A DNA stretch of 11,952 nt, from NCBI GenBank assembly GCA_937911235.1, contig CALDPN010000013.1, positions 1 through 11,952 on the forward strand, written 5' to 3'. The translations under genes were made by a program, and so were the position numbers. Shown in pieces: positions 1-5,987 of this stretch. Under the pieces are notes generated by a model. The model saw only the letters and a program-made list of their open reading frames with translations, made no database searches and was not told where the DNA came from. This DNA comes from an uncultured Bacteroidales bacterium (GTDB lineage: Bacteria > Bacteroidota > Bacteroidia > Bacteroidales > Paludibacteraceae). Each line of letters starts with the position of its first letter. Position 1 is the stretch's first letter.

Positions 1-656
1 TGATCAAGACTGTTGCTGACAAGAACAACATCGAAATGCGTGACTGCTACACTGGCTTCAAGTGGATCGCTCGTGAAATTCGTTTGAGCGAAGGCAAGCA
101 ACAATACATCGGTGGTGGTGAAGAAAGCTACGGTTTCCTATGCCAAGACTTCGTTCGTGACAAAGACGCAGTTTCTGCTTGTACCATGATTGCTGAGGTT
201 GCAGCTTGGGCTAAAGACAACGGCAAAACAGTTTACGAACTTATCCAAGATATTTACTTAGAATTTGGTTTCTCTAAAGAAAAAGGTATTTCTGTAGTGA
301 AAAAAGGTAAGAGCGGTGCAGAAGAAATCAAACAAATGATGTCTGGGTTCCGTGTTGCTCCTCCAAAAGAACTAGCAGGTTCTCAAGTAGTAGTTATCAA
401 AGACTACAGCACACTACGTATGATCGACGTTCTAGCAGGCAAAACCGAAACTCTAGAAATGCCAGAATCTTCTAACGTGCTTCAATACTTCACCGCAGAC
501 GGTACTAAAGTTTCTGTTCGTCCTTCAGGTACAGAACCAAAAATCAAGTTCTATATCGAAGTGAAACTTCCTATCGCTTCTCGCGCCGACTACGACGCAG
601 TAAACGCCGCAGCGGAAGAGAAAGTATTAGCAGTTAAGAAATCATTGGGATTATAA
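1..656 (+). CDS. Phosphohexomutase (phosphoglucomutase/phosphomannomutase), C-terminal part
   Basis: This is the 3' end of an alpha-D-phosphohexomutase, which interconverts hexose 1-phosphate and 6-phosphate and so feeds nucleotide-sugar synthesis. The reading frame is open from base 3 at the window edge, so the N-terminal domains with the phosphoserine and metal site lie outside. Two family signatures are visible: the sugar-binding loop GGGEESYGF at bases 111-137 and the phosphate-binding loop RPSGTEPKIKFY near bases 519-554. The C-terminal domain 4 is complete. Codon use is unlike the accessory genes that follow: AAC, GAC, TTC and GAA are favoured, as in a well-expressed housekeeping gene. 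The choice between glucose and mannose substrate cannot be made from this fragment. It ends 14 bases before a strong terminator. The family is near certain; the exact substrate is open. Confidence 0.93.
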   Translation, partial: IKTVADKNNIEMRDCYTGFKWIAREIRLSEGKQQYIGGGEESYGFLCQDFVRDKDAVSACTMIAEVAAWAKDNGKTVYELIQDIYLEFGFSKEKGISVVKKGKSGAEEIKQMMSGFRVAPPKELAGSQVVVIKDYSTLRMIDVLAGKTETLEMPESSNVLQYFTADGTKVSVRPSGTEPKIKFYIEVKLPIASRADYDAVNAAAEEKVLAVKKSLGL

Positions 657-670
657 AATAATACTAGATA

Positions 671-709
671 AAAACAATGACCTCAAGAAATTGAGGTCAT
701 TGTTTTTTT
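671..709. terminator. Strong bidirectional rho-independent terminator
   Basis: The arms 671-686 and 691-706 are perfectly complementary (16 bp) around a GAAA tetraloop. A T-run at 703-709 follows on the plus strand, and the A-run of the left arm gives a T-run on the minus strand. It lies 14 bases after the mutase stop and 19 bases beyond the stop of the converging RhuM gene, so it probably ends both transcripts. Confidence 0.93.
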
Positions 710-728
710 GTATGCGGTTGGAGATTTA

Positions 729-1595
729 TTATTTCAACTTATTTAATATATCTTCTGCTGTTATTGAGTTTAACAATGTTACAGCACAGAGTTTCTGACC
801 AAGATCTTTTATTGAAGCGCCAATGTGATAAACTTTATCATCTATAATCATAAATCTGTCGTGACATGTTTTGTTCACATGCACTGTTACTGATGGATAT
901 TGAAGATTGTGTTTATCTAAATCAAGAGTAAATTGTTCACTCTTTTTGTAAGTGTAAATTTCTGCTATCAAACCTGTTTTACGTTTTGATAGTAATGTTA
1001 AAACAGAATCATCAACATAATTATCTATAATGATAATGCGAACTTTTGCTTGTTTTACCAAATCCGACATTAAAATATGAGCATCAAAGACTTGATTATT
1101 GTGAAAGACTCCTTCTACTGGTGGTAAGGAAGTACGAACAAAGAATTCTATTTTTTCCTGATGACAAGATAAAACAGAAGAATGTTCTTTCAATTGTGCT
1201 TCTATATTTGACAAACGATTATTTAAAGAATACCCCCTTAATAAATAATCTTTTAAAACAGAAGATGCCCATCTTCTGAAGAGTACAGCATTTCTACTAT
1301 TAACACGATAACCTACTGACAAAATCGTATCAAGATTATAAAACTGTGTCATATATGTTTTCCCATCAGAAGCAGTTCGTTCCAAAATGGAACATACTGA
1401 ATTTTCTTCTAGCTCTAGTGTTTCAAATATGTTTCTAATATGTTTTGTTATTGCAGGTCGCTTCACTCCAAAAAGAATAGCAATTTGCTCCTGTGTTAAC
1501 CACACAGAATCGTTTTCAAGACGTACTTCTAAACTAATACTCTCGTTAGGAGAATAAAGAATGATTTGATTTTGATCTAGATTTTGATTTTTCAT
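729..1595 (-). CDS. RhuM-family DNA-binding protein with PLD-like C-terminal domain
   Basis: A 288-aa protein of the RhuM family, named after the RhuM protein of Salmonella pathogenicity island 3; its biochemical role is not settled. Residues 33-57 form a helix-turn-helix (LTQEQIAILFGVKRPAITKH), and 80-121 carry the usual RhuM core (FYNLDTILSVGYRVNSRNAV, then FRRWA). A short amphipathic stretch (125-150) leads to a second domain with a phospholipase-D-like look: the strand IIIIDNYVDDSVL at 187-199, then H245-D-R247-FMII-D252, which reads as HxR(x4)D, a variant of HxK(x4)D, followed by YHIGASIKDLG. The canonical lysine is arginine, so catalysis is uncertain. No restriction-modification or Fic gene is adjacent, although such neighbours are common for this family. 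The ATG at 1593-1595 has no Shine-Dalgarno but directly follows the conserved leader shared with the transposase gene. Confidence 0.85.
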   Translation of the reverse strand: MKNQNLDQNQIILYSPNESISLEVRLENDSVWLTQEQIAILFGVKRPAITKHIRNIFETLELEENSVCSILERTASDGKTYMTQFYNLDTILSVGYRVNSRNAVLFRRWASSVLKDYLLRGYSLNNRLSNIEAQLKEHSSVLSCHQEKIEFFVRTSLPPVEGVFHNNQVFDAHILMSDLVKQAKVRIIIIDNYVDDSVLTLLSKRKTGLIAEIYTYKKSEQFTLDLDKHNLQYPSVTVHVNKTCHDRFMIIDDKVYHIGASIKDLGQKLCAVTLLNSITAEDILNKLK

Positions 1596-1711
1596 AATTA
1601 CTAAGAATTAAGATTAATAGTTCAGTTAATTAACACAAAAGTTGCTGTTTGTGGAATTTATTTTACATTCACAAACACAACTTCAAGACCTATTCCTTGT
1701 TGAGCTCAAGG
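1596..1711 (-). promoter_or_regulatory. Structured 5' leader of the RhuM gene, homologous to the transposase leader
   Basis: This roughly 115-nt stretch between the predicted start of transcription and the ATG can form two hairpins on the minus strand. The first has arms 1707-1711 and 1695-1699 with a 7-nt loop. The second is an 8-bp stem (arms 1670-1677 and 1646-1653) with a 16-nt loop containing AATGTAAAAT. The same two hairpins occur at 5270-5335 before the transposase gene, with paired base changes. Near the start codon, TAATTAACTGAA is also shared. The structure is seen by eye; its role is inferred. Confidence 0.7.
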
Positions 1712-1717
1712 GTGTTA

Positions 1718-1748
1718 CAAAGGTAGCAAAAACTAGCGAAATAACAAA
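1718..1748 (-). promoter_or_regulatory. Promoter of the RhuM gene, Bacteroidota type
   Basis: On the minus strand TTTG (plus-strand 1745-1748) is followed after exactly 19 bases by TACCTTTG (1718-1725). This matches the Bacteroidota -33/-7 consensus TTTG / TAnnTTTG. Transcription should start near 1711. The spacer also resembles that of the transposase promoter, including a shared TTTTTG just before the -7 box. Confidence 0.8.
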
Positions 1749-1814
1749 ACATAAGTATAGGCATAATTGTCGATGATTGTGTATGTGAAATACGTATATA
1801 ATAATGTGTTTTTT

Positions 1815-1930
1815 TTACCCCGTAGGGTTATTCCCTAGATAGGCAGGTATCAAAGCGATGCGCAGCATTGCGCCGATGCCTGTATCAATGAATGTTCAAT
1901 GCCACCCGCACCCCCGTAGAGGGGTGCAAC
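1815..1930. repeat. REP-like palindrome cluster, copy 1
   Basis: Three palindromes stand in a row. The first is ACCC/GGGT around CGTA at 1817-1828. The second is a 39-nt imperfect hairpin, CAGGTATC 1844-1851 with GATGCCTG 1875-1882, enclosing an inner 7-bp stem around GCA. The third is GCACCCC 1908-1914 with GGGGTGC 1921-1927. The main palindrome is preceded by GATAGG, a variant of the GTAG foot typical of REP elements. The cluster is homologous in inverted orientation to 5838-5965. It separates the RhuM promoter from the polysaccharide leader. Confidence 0.8.
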
Positions 1931-1986
1931 CAAAAAAACGATACATAAATATTTGAATAAATTCTTCAAATTTTAAATATTTACAT

Positions 1987-1994
1987 TATATTTG
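1987..1994 (+). promoter_or_regulatory. -7 box driving the polysaccharide leader RNA and cassette
   Basis: TATATTTG matches the Bacteroidota -7 consensus TAnnTTTG exactly. No convincing TTTG lies 19-21 bases upstream, where the DNA is only T-rich (about 1962-1975), so the -33 element is weak or activator-dependent. The expected start, near 2001-2003, is just before the first stem of the leader RNA. Confidence 0.65.
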
Positions 1995-2000
1995 CAAGAT

Positions 2001-2302
2001 AATAGTACCCACGCCGATTTGATGCATGGTGATGTATGCGGTGTGGGATAGATTTTTATCATAAGCGTTTATTACGCATGTTCTGACGTTTTAGAAACTT
2101 CGCAACTTTTTAATACACTAATCAGAATATAGCAACGATAAATGCTTACGGGATATGGGTATGTTATATGCATATCTATACATGGGTGTATAGTATGCTT
2201 ACTTATATCGGCGTGGGCTTTGCGTTGTCTGTTCTATTAGTGTAAGGCAATGCGAAGGCCTCTAAAACGTGGAACGACAACAGTCGAGTCCACGTTTTTT
2301 TT
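2001..2302 (+). ncRNA. Long structured leader RNA upstream of polysaccharide genes
   Basis: About 300 nt between a consensus -7 box and the acyltransferase gene fold densely. An 11-bp perfect long-range helix joins 2008-2018 to 2207-2217. The same left strand can instead pair with 2039-2047 (9 bp with one G-U), enclosing a 6-bp stem 2022-2027/2032-2037. Inside the long-range helix is a hairpin of 5+7 bp (2170-2174 and 2176-2182 with 2187-2193 and 2194-2198, loop TGGG). After it come an 8-bp hairpin (2222-2229/2246-2253) and the terminator at 2264-2302. There is no plausible ORF. It could be a cis-acting attenuator leader or a free small RNA. It may belong to a family known near Bacteroides exopolysaccharide genes; this was not checked. 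Confidence 0.72.
2264..2302 (+). terminator. Terminator or attenuator ending the leader RNA
   Basis: A 10-bp stem, 2264-2273 with 2289-2298, is extended by CGAC 2275-2278 with GTCG 2283-2286 across an AACA loop. A run of eight T follows at 2295-2302. It lies 32 bases before the acyltransferase ATG, so transcripts of the cassette must read through it. This is the layout expected for attenuation or regulated antitermination. Confidence 0.88.
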
Positions 2303-2334
2303 GTGTCTGTTCGTGCGTATTAGAAATAATTTGC

Positions 2335-2967
2335 ATGAACCATATCCGTAAAAAAATATTAGATAAGCTAGCATCATTATTCTTCTTATATGATCAAACA
2401 CGATTAATGAAATTTATTAATCGTAATAGACAATATATTCAATCAAAACAAACTTCAAAACGTTTTATTCATGCTAATAATGTGCAATTTCCTGAACAAA
2501 TAACTTCACGTGGAGAGCAATATATATTCATTGGAGATGGAACTATTATCAGTAATAATTGTATAATAACTGCTTGGGATAAAACTTCTTCTGGTAATAC
2601 TTTTAATCCAAATATTACAATAGGACAAAATTGTAATATAGGTGAATTTAATCATATAACATCAATCAATAAAATAATTATTGGTGACAATCTTTTAACT
2701 GGAAGATGGGTTACAATATCTGATAATAATCATGGCGACATTTCTTTTGAAGACCTTCAAATACCTCCACTTCTACGTCATGAAACATCAAAAGGACCTA
2801 TAATAATTGGTAACAATGTATGGATTGGTGACAAATCAACCATACTGTCAAACGTAAAAATAGGTGATGGAGTTATTGTAGGTGCTAATTCGGTTGTAAC
2901 CAAAGATATTCCAGCCTATTCTGTAGTCGGTGGTAACCCTGCAAAAATTATAAAACAAATAAAATAA
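2335..2967 (+). CDS. Left-handed beta-helix (hexapeptide) O-acyltransferase
   Basis: A 210-aa acyltransferase of the WbbJ/maltose acetyltransferase type, which moves an acetyl or other acyl group from CoA to a sugar hydroxyl; here it probably decorates a surface polysaccharide. After an N-terminal region of about 60 residues come hexapeptide turns (IGDGTI, IGQNCNIG, IGDNLL), then N131-N-H133-G, whose histidine is the likely catalytic base. The C-terminal coils IIIGNNVWIGDKSTIL and VKIGDGVIVGANSVV, and the end VVGGNPAKII, are typical. The start is taken at ATG 2335. A GTG at 2269 is in frame, but it lies inside the terminator stem and adds an unconvincing 22 residues. The gene is first in a tight three-gene operon, with 10 bases to the next start. 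The sugar acceptor is unknown. Confidence 0.9.
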   Translation: MNHIRKKILDKLASLFFLYDQTRLMKFINRNRQYIQSKQTSKRFIHANNVQFPEQITSRGEQYIFIGDGTIISNNCIITAWDKTSSGNTFNPNITIGQNCNIGEFNHITSINKIIIGDNLLTGRWVTISDNNHGDISFEDLQIPPLLRHETSKGPIIIGNNVWIGDKSTILSNVKIGDGVIVGANSVVTKDIPAYSVVGGNPAKIIKQIK

Positions 2968-2977
2968 TCAGTTACAT

Positions 2978-4078
2978 ATGGAAACAAAACAACCAAAAGC
3001 ACGTGTATTAGCTTACTATTTACCACAATTTCATCCTATACCAGAGAATGATGAGTGGTGGGGGAAAGGTTTTACTGAATGGACAAATGTTGGCAAAGCG
3101 CAACCTTTATTCCCAGGACATTATCAACCACATATTCCTGCAGATTTAGGATATTATGATTTAAGACTACCAGAAGTAAGAAAAGCACAAGCAGATATGG
3201 CTCGTGAGGCTGGGGTTGAAGGTTTTGTATATTGGCATTATTGGTTTGGTAATGGTAAAAGATTGTTAGAACGACCATTTAACGAAGTCTTGAATTCTGG
3301 AGAACCTGATTTCCCATTTGCATTAGCTTGGGCAAATGAAACATGGAGTGGTTCTTTACATGGTTTAGTTAAGGGAAAAACATTAATAGAACAGACCTAT
3401 CCAGGAGATGAAGACTATATTTCACATTTTTATACCGTCTTACCTGCCTTTAAGGATAAACGATATATTACATGTGAAGGTAAACCAATCTTCTTAATAT
3501 ACAAGTTTGATAAAATTCCTAATCTAAAGCATTATATTGAATTATGGCAGAAATTAGCAATTGAAAACGGATTAAAAGGGATATATTTTATTGCCTGTGG
3601 TCATAATATGTGGAAAAAGGAAGATACAGATGCATATCAAAGTGAGATGTTATCGTATGGATTTGATGCTGTTACGTATTTATGCTTACGTAAACCTCAA
3701 AAGAAAACATTATGTTCATTAATTATAGGAAAGATTCGTAGAGATATTTTAAAGTGGCCTACAAGAACAAAATATAATTATAAACTATTTTCTACTGAAA
3801 CATGTAAAGAGCAAGAAAATGCTTTTCCATCAATAGTGCCTAATTGGGATCATACACCAAGGTCAGGTCGAAATGGTTATGTGTTAACCGGTACATCTCC
3901 AGAAAAATTTAAAGAATCTGTAGAGTTTACTCTTTCAATGGTTGAAAATAAACCTATGGACAAAAGATTTATCTTCCTTAAGTCATGGAATGAATGGGCA
4001 GAAGGAAACTATATGGAACCTGATTTAAAATATGGTCATGGCTTCTTGGATGCATTAAAATCTATAATTTATAAATAA
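2978..4078 (+). CDS. WbsX-like protein (GH99-type TIM barrel)
   Basis: A 366-aa protein of the glycosyltransferase WbsX / GH99-like family found in O-antigen and capsule loci. The N-terminal signature is clear: LAYYLPQFHPIPENDEWWG at residues 11-29, then GFTEWTNV. It continues with GVEGFVYWHYWF near 79-90, LAWANETW at 116-123 and the C-terminal SWNEWAEGNYMEPD near 336-349. The fold resembles GH99 endo-mannosidase/mannanase, and conserved acidic residues (E34, E121, E339, E342) sit in these motifs. Whether family members make or cleave glycosidic bonds is not settled. The length is normal and no signal peptide is seen, so action in the cytoplasm is likely. It lies 10 bases after the acyltransferase and 2 bases before the glycosyltransferase. 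Start ATG 2978 begins just ahead of the conserved motif. Confidence 0.9.
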   Translation: METKQPKARVLAYYLPQFHPIPENDEWWGKGFTEWTNVGKAQPLFPGHYQPHIPADLGYYDLRLPEVRKAQADMAREAGVEGFVYWHYWFGNGKRLLERPFNEVLNSGEPDFPFALAWANETWSGSLHGLVKGKTLIEQTYPGDEDYISHFYTVLPAFKDKRYITCEGKPIFLIYKFDKIPNLKHYIELWQKLAIENGLKGIYFIACGHNMWKKEDTDAYQSEMLSYGFDAVTYLCLRKPQKKTLCSLIIGKIRRDILKWPTRTKYNYKLFSTETCKEQENAFPSIVPNWDHTPRSGRNGYVLTGTSPEKFKESVEFTLSMVENKPMDKRFIFLKSWNEWAEGNYMEPDLKYGHGFLDALKSIIYK

Positions 4079-4080
4079 TT

Positions 4081-5091
4081 ATGCTTTGTTCATTTATCAT
4101 ACCTGCATATAATGCCAGCAAGACTATAGTTCGTTGCTTGGATAGTATATATAAATTGTCGCTTAGTGAAAGCGACTTTGAGGTAATTTGTATTGATGAC
4201 TGCTCTTCCGACAATACTATTAATGTTATTAATGAGTATGCGATGAGTCATTCAAATATAACCTTGTTGCGCCAAACTGAAAATCATAGACAAGGAGCAG
4301 CGCGTAACAGAGGTGTCGATATTGCAAAAGGTAAATATATTGTTTTCGTTGATAGTGACGATGAAAGTGATTATGGAGTGCTTGAAGCATTAACATTAGC
4401 CGAAAATAATGATTTGGATATGGTGGTATTGCACTGTGTGAATGTTAATGAGAAGAATGAAATTATAGAAAGAGAGATAGTAAAAATTGATGGTGTATTT
4501 ACTGGCATAGACTTGCAAATAAAATATCCATATTGGGGTACGGCTCCATGGCCTTATATTTATAAGAAGAAGTTCCTAAATCAAGTAAATTATCCATTTG
4601 TAGAAGATGTAATATTTGAAGATTCAGATTTTGTAAATGTGCATTTATATTATGCAAAACGAATGATGTTTAGTGCAGGTTGTGCCTATAAAATGCATTA
4701 TAATGCATCTTCCACTACTCATACTCATTCTTTTAAACATGTTTCTGATTATCTACTTCTGGGTACTAGAATGCTTAAGTTTTATCATTCTTTAGAAGAA
4801 CAAAGCACAGAATATGCATTAAGCATCAAAGATGGTGGAAGTTATAATATTTGGATGGCATGTAAAAGACTAGTCAAATTGTCTTCAACAAGAGATGTTA
4901 GATTGTTTTATGAAAGAGTAGATTTTTACACAGATAGAACGAAGTTGTTTGGATATAAAGAACCTGCGTATTGCTGGACATGGTGGACGAGACTCTGTTT
5001 AAAACATAAAGGTATAGCTACTTTCCTTATTTCAATTTTTCAGTTAGGTTATAAATTAGCAAAAAAACTATCAAATCTTAGGAGAAGGTAA
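4081..5091 (+). CDS. Family 2 glycosyltransferase
   Basis: A 336-aa inverting GT-A glycosyltransferase of family GT2, transferring a sugar from a nucleotide donor to a growing glycan at the inner membrane face. The N-terminus is textbook: FIIPAYNASKTIVRCLDSI at residues 5-23, the nucleotide-binding acidic pair ICIDDCSSDNT at 37-46, QGAARNRG at 71-78, and the metal-binding D91-S-D93-D of YIVFVDSDDESD. The acceptor side has VEDVIFEDSDFV near 177-188, with an ED motif common at the catalytic base. The C-terminus is basic and aromatic, with no clear membrane helix. The ATG is 2 bases after the WbsX stop, so translation is probably coupled. Donor and acceptor cannot be read from the sequence. It is the last gene before a REP-like hairpin with a T-run. 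Confidence 0.93.
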   Translation: MLCSFIIPAYNASKTIVRCLDSIYKLSLSESDFEVICIDDCSSDNTINVINEYAMSHSNITLLRQTENHRQGAARNRGVDIAKGKYIVFVDSDDESDYGVLEALTLAENNDLDMVVLHCVNVNEKNEIIEREIVKIDGVFTGIDLQIKYPYWGTAPWPYIYKKKFLNQVNYPFVEDVIFEDSDFVNVHLYYAKRMMFSAGCAYKMHYNASSTTHTHSFKHVSDYLLLGTRMLKFYHSLEEQSTEYALSIKDGGSYNIWMACKRLVKLSSTRDVRLFYERVDFYTDRTKLFGYKEPAYCWTWWTRLCLKHKGIATFLISIFQLGYKLAKKLSNLRRR

Positions 5092-5229
5092 TCACGTTGA
5101 TGAGTTTTTCTAATGAGATATGATTAATCCTCGTCAGAGGGGTTAACCCTAGGTAGGTCTCAGAAGGTATAGCCCGGAGACACCTATATGCAGGTATCGG
5201 TGCTTTGCATTGTGACGATACCTGTTTTT
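5092..5229. repeat. REP-like element, copy 2, downstream of the polysaccharide operon
   Basis: This gene-free stretch holds a self-complementary GGGTTAACCC at 5140-5149, then CTAGGTAG (5149-5156) with the GTAG foot, a short stem GTCTC 5157-5161 / GAGAC 5177-5181, and the main palindrome CAGGTATCG 5191-5199 with CGATACCTG 5216-5224. The order (GGG-rich palindrome, GTAG, CAGGTATC palindrome) matches copy 1 in the same orientation, but an extra small hairpin sits between foot and palindrome. Bases 5092-5130 show nothing I can name. Confidence 0.7.
5191..5229 (+). terminator. Probable terminator formed by a REP palindrome
   Basis: A perfect 9-bp stem (5191-5199/5216-5224) with a 16-nt loop is followed by TTTTT at 5225-5229. 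It is the first terminator-like structure after the glycosyltransferase stop and lies just upstream of the transposase promoter, so it could insulate the two transcripts. Confidence 0.6.
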
Positions 5230-5233
5230 ATAT

Positions 5234-5264
5234 TTTGTTTATTCGTTCATTTTTGTTACCTTTG
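5234..5264 (+). promoter_or_regulatory. Promoter of the transposase gene, Bacteroidota type
   Basis: TTTG at 5234-5237, a 19-base spacer and TACCTTTG at 5257-5264 match the Bacteroidota consensus exactly. Spacing and much of the spacer are the same as in the RhuM promoter. A second TACCTTTG at 5268-5275 is part of the first leader hairpin and is not conserved in the other copy, so it is probably not a second promoter. Confidence 0.8.
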
Positions 5265-5384
5265 CGTTACCTTTGAACTCAACAAAGGCAAGGTCTGGAT
5301 GTTGTATTTGTGAATGTAAAATCATACCACAAATAACATTTTTATTCTAATTAACTGAATTATTCATCTTAATTTTTAATTATT
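5265..5384 (+). promoter_or_regulatory. Structured 5' leader of the transposase gene
   Basis: The leader forms hairpin 1 (CCTTTG 5270-5275 with CAAAGG 5283-5288, 7-nt loop) and hairpin 2 (TATTTGTG 5305-5312 with CACAAATA 5328-5335, 15-nt loop containing AATGTAAAAT). Compared with the RhuM leader, one pair changes from C-G to T-A in hairpin 1 and one from G-C to A-T in hairpin 2, so pairing is kept. The block ends in TAATTAACTGAA and an AT-rich run to the ATG. Confidence 0.7.
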
Positions 5385-5825
5385 ATGGCTAATACCTACA
5401 ATCAAATTTATGTTCATTTCGTTTTTTCTGTAAAAAATAGGGAGAATTTAATAAGTTCTTCTTGGGAGAATCGTTTATACCAATACATTAGAACAATTAT
5501 TAATGACAGGGGAAACAAACTGATTATTATTAATGGAACAGCAAACCATGTTCACATGTTGGTACAATTGAGCAATCAAGAATCTTCCTCAGTGTTAATG
5601 CGCAACGTTAAACAATATTCGTCTAAATTTATTAAAGAAAAAGGATTGTGTAGAAATTTTGCTTGGCAAGAAGGGTATGGTGCATTCTCATATACAAAAT
5701 CACATACGGATTTGGTCTATAAATACATTGAAAATCAAAAAGAACACCATAAAAAAGTGTCGTATGCAGATGAGGTAAAGAAAATATTGGCAAGTTTGGG
5801 TTTTAAGGATTCAAGTGGGTTTTGA
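5385..5825 (+). CDS. IS200/RAYT-type HUH (Y1) transposase
   Basis: A 146-aa single-domain transposase of the IS200/IS605 TnpA superfamily, which cuts and joins single-stranded DNA at hairpins through a tyrosine. The HUH metal site is N54-H55-V-H57-M. The tyrosine helix reads VYKYIENQKEHH, with Y114 and Q118 spaced as in the Y-x3-Q of IS608 TnpA. WQEGYGAF (94-101) is typical of the subgroup. The length is complete and the frame intact. No TnpB lies beside it. REP-like palindromes stand on both sides, one starting 12 bases after the stop, which points to a REP-associated transposase (RAYT) rather than a plain IS200. Whether it acts on these palindromes is inferred. The ATG at 5385 directly follows the structured leader and its promoter. 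Confidence 0.9.
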   Translation: MANTYNQIYVHFVFSVKNRENLISSSWENRLYQYIRTIINDRGNKLIIINGTANHVHMLVQLSNQESSSVLMRNVKQYSSKFIKEKGLCRNFAWQEGYGAFSYTKSHTDLVYKYIENQKEHHKKVSYADEVKKILASLGFKDSSGF

Positions 5826-5837
5826 TTTGTATGAGTT

Positions 5838-5965
5838 GCACCCCTCTACGGGGGTGCTATGGGTGTTGTATTCGCATAAGCATCGTCATTCAATATACAG
5901 GCATCGTCGTAATGCTGCGCACTACTCTGATACCTGCCTACCTAGAGAATGACCCCTACGGGGTC
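5838..5965. repeat. REP-like palindrome cluster, copy 3
   Basis: This is the inverted homologue of copy 1. GCACCCC 5838-5844 / GGGGTGC 5851-5857 is an exact 20-base reverse complement of 1908-1927. The main 39-nt hairpin pairs CAGGCATC 5898-5905 with GATACCTG 5929-5936; its inner stem around the complement of GCA keeps pairing despite changes against copy 1. CTACCTAG at 5938-5945 gives the GTAG foot on the minus strand. The last palindrome is GACCCC-TAC-GGGGTC at 5951-5965. Confidence 0.82.
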
Positions 5966-5987
5966 TATTTTAATTATGCTATTTACA

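Noticed and set aside
1046..1279. Plus-strand open frame opposite the RhuM gene
   Set aside because: It is antisense to a well-supported coding region and has no recognisable domain or promoter. The same reasoning removes antisense or out-of-frame readings at 3072-3278, 6456-6905, 6840-7067, 9350-9571, 9494-9703 and 9966-10175.
2269..2334. In-frame GTG start at 2269 that would extend the acyltransferase by 22 residues
   Set aside because: The codon lies inside the left arm of the terminator hairpin, and the extra residues are cysteine-rich and unlike the family N-terminus. ATG 2335 is better placed.
5268..5275. Second TACCTTTG as an additional promoter of the transposase gene
   Set aside because: It forms one arm of leader hairpin 1, is not kept in the homologous RhuM leader, and has a poorer -33 match than the upstream box.
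1908..5857. A complete composite transposon bounded by inverted repeats
   Set aside because: No target-site duplication is visible, IS200-type elements do not use inverted ends, and the RhuM gene lies outside the bracket. It is kept only as a hypothesis among the findings.
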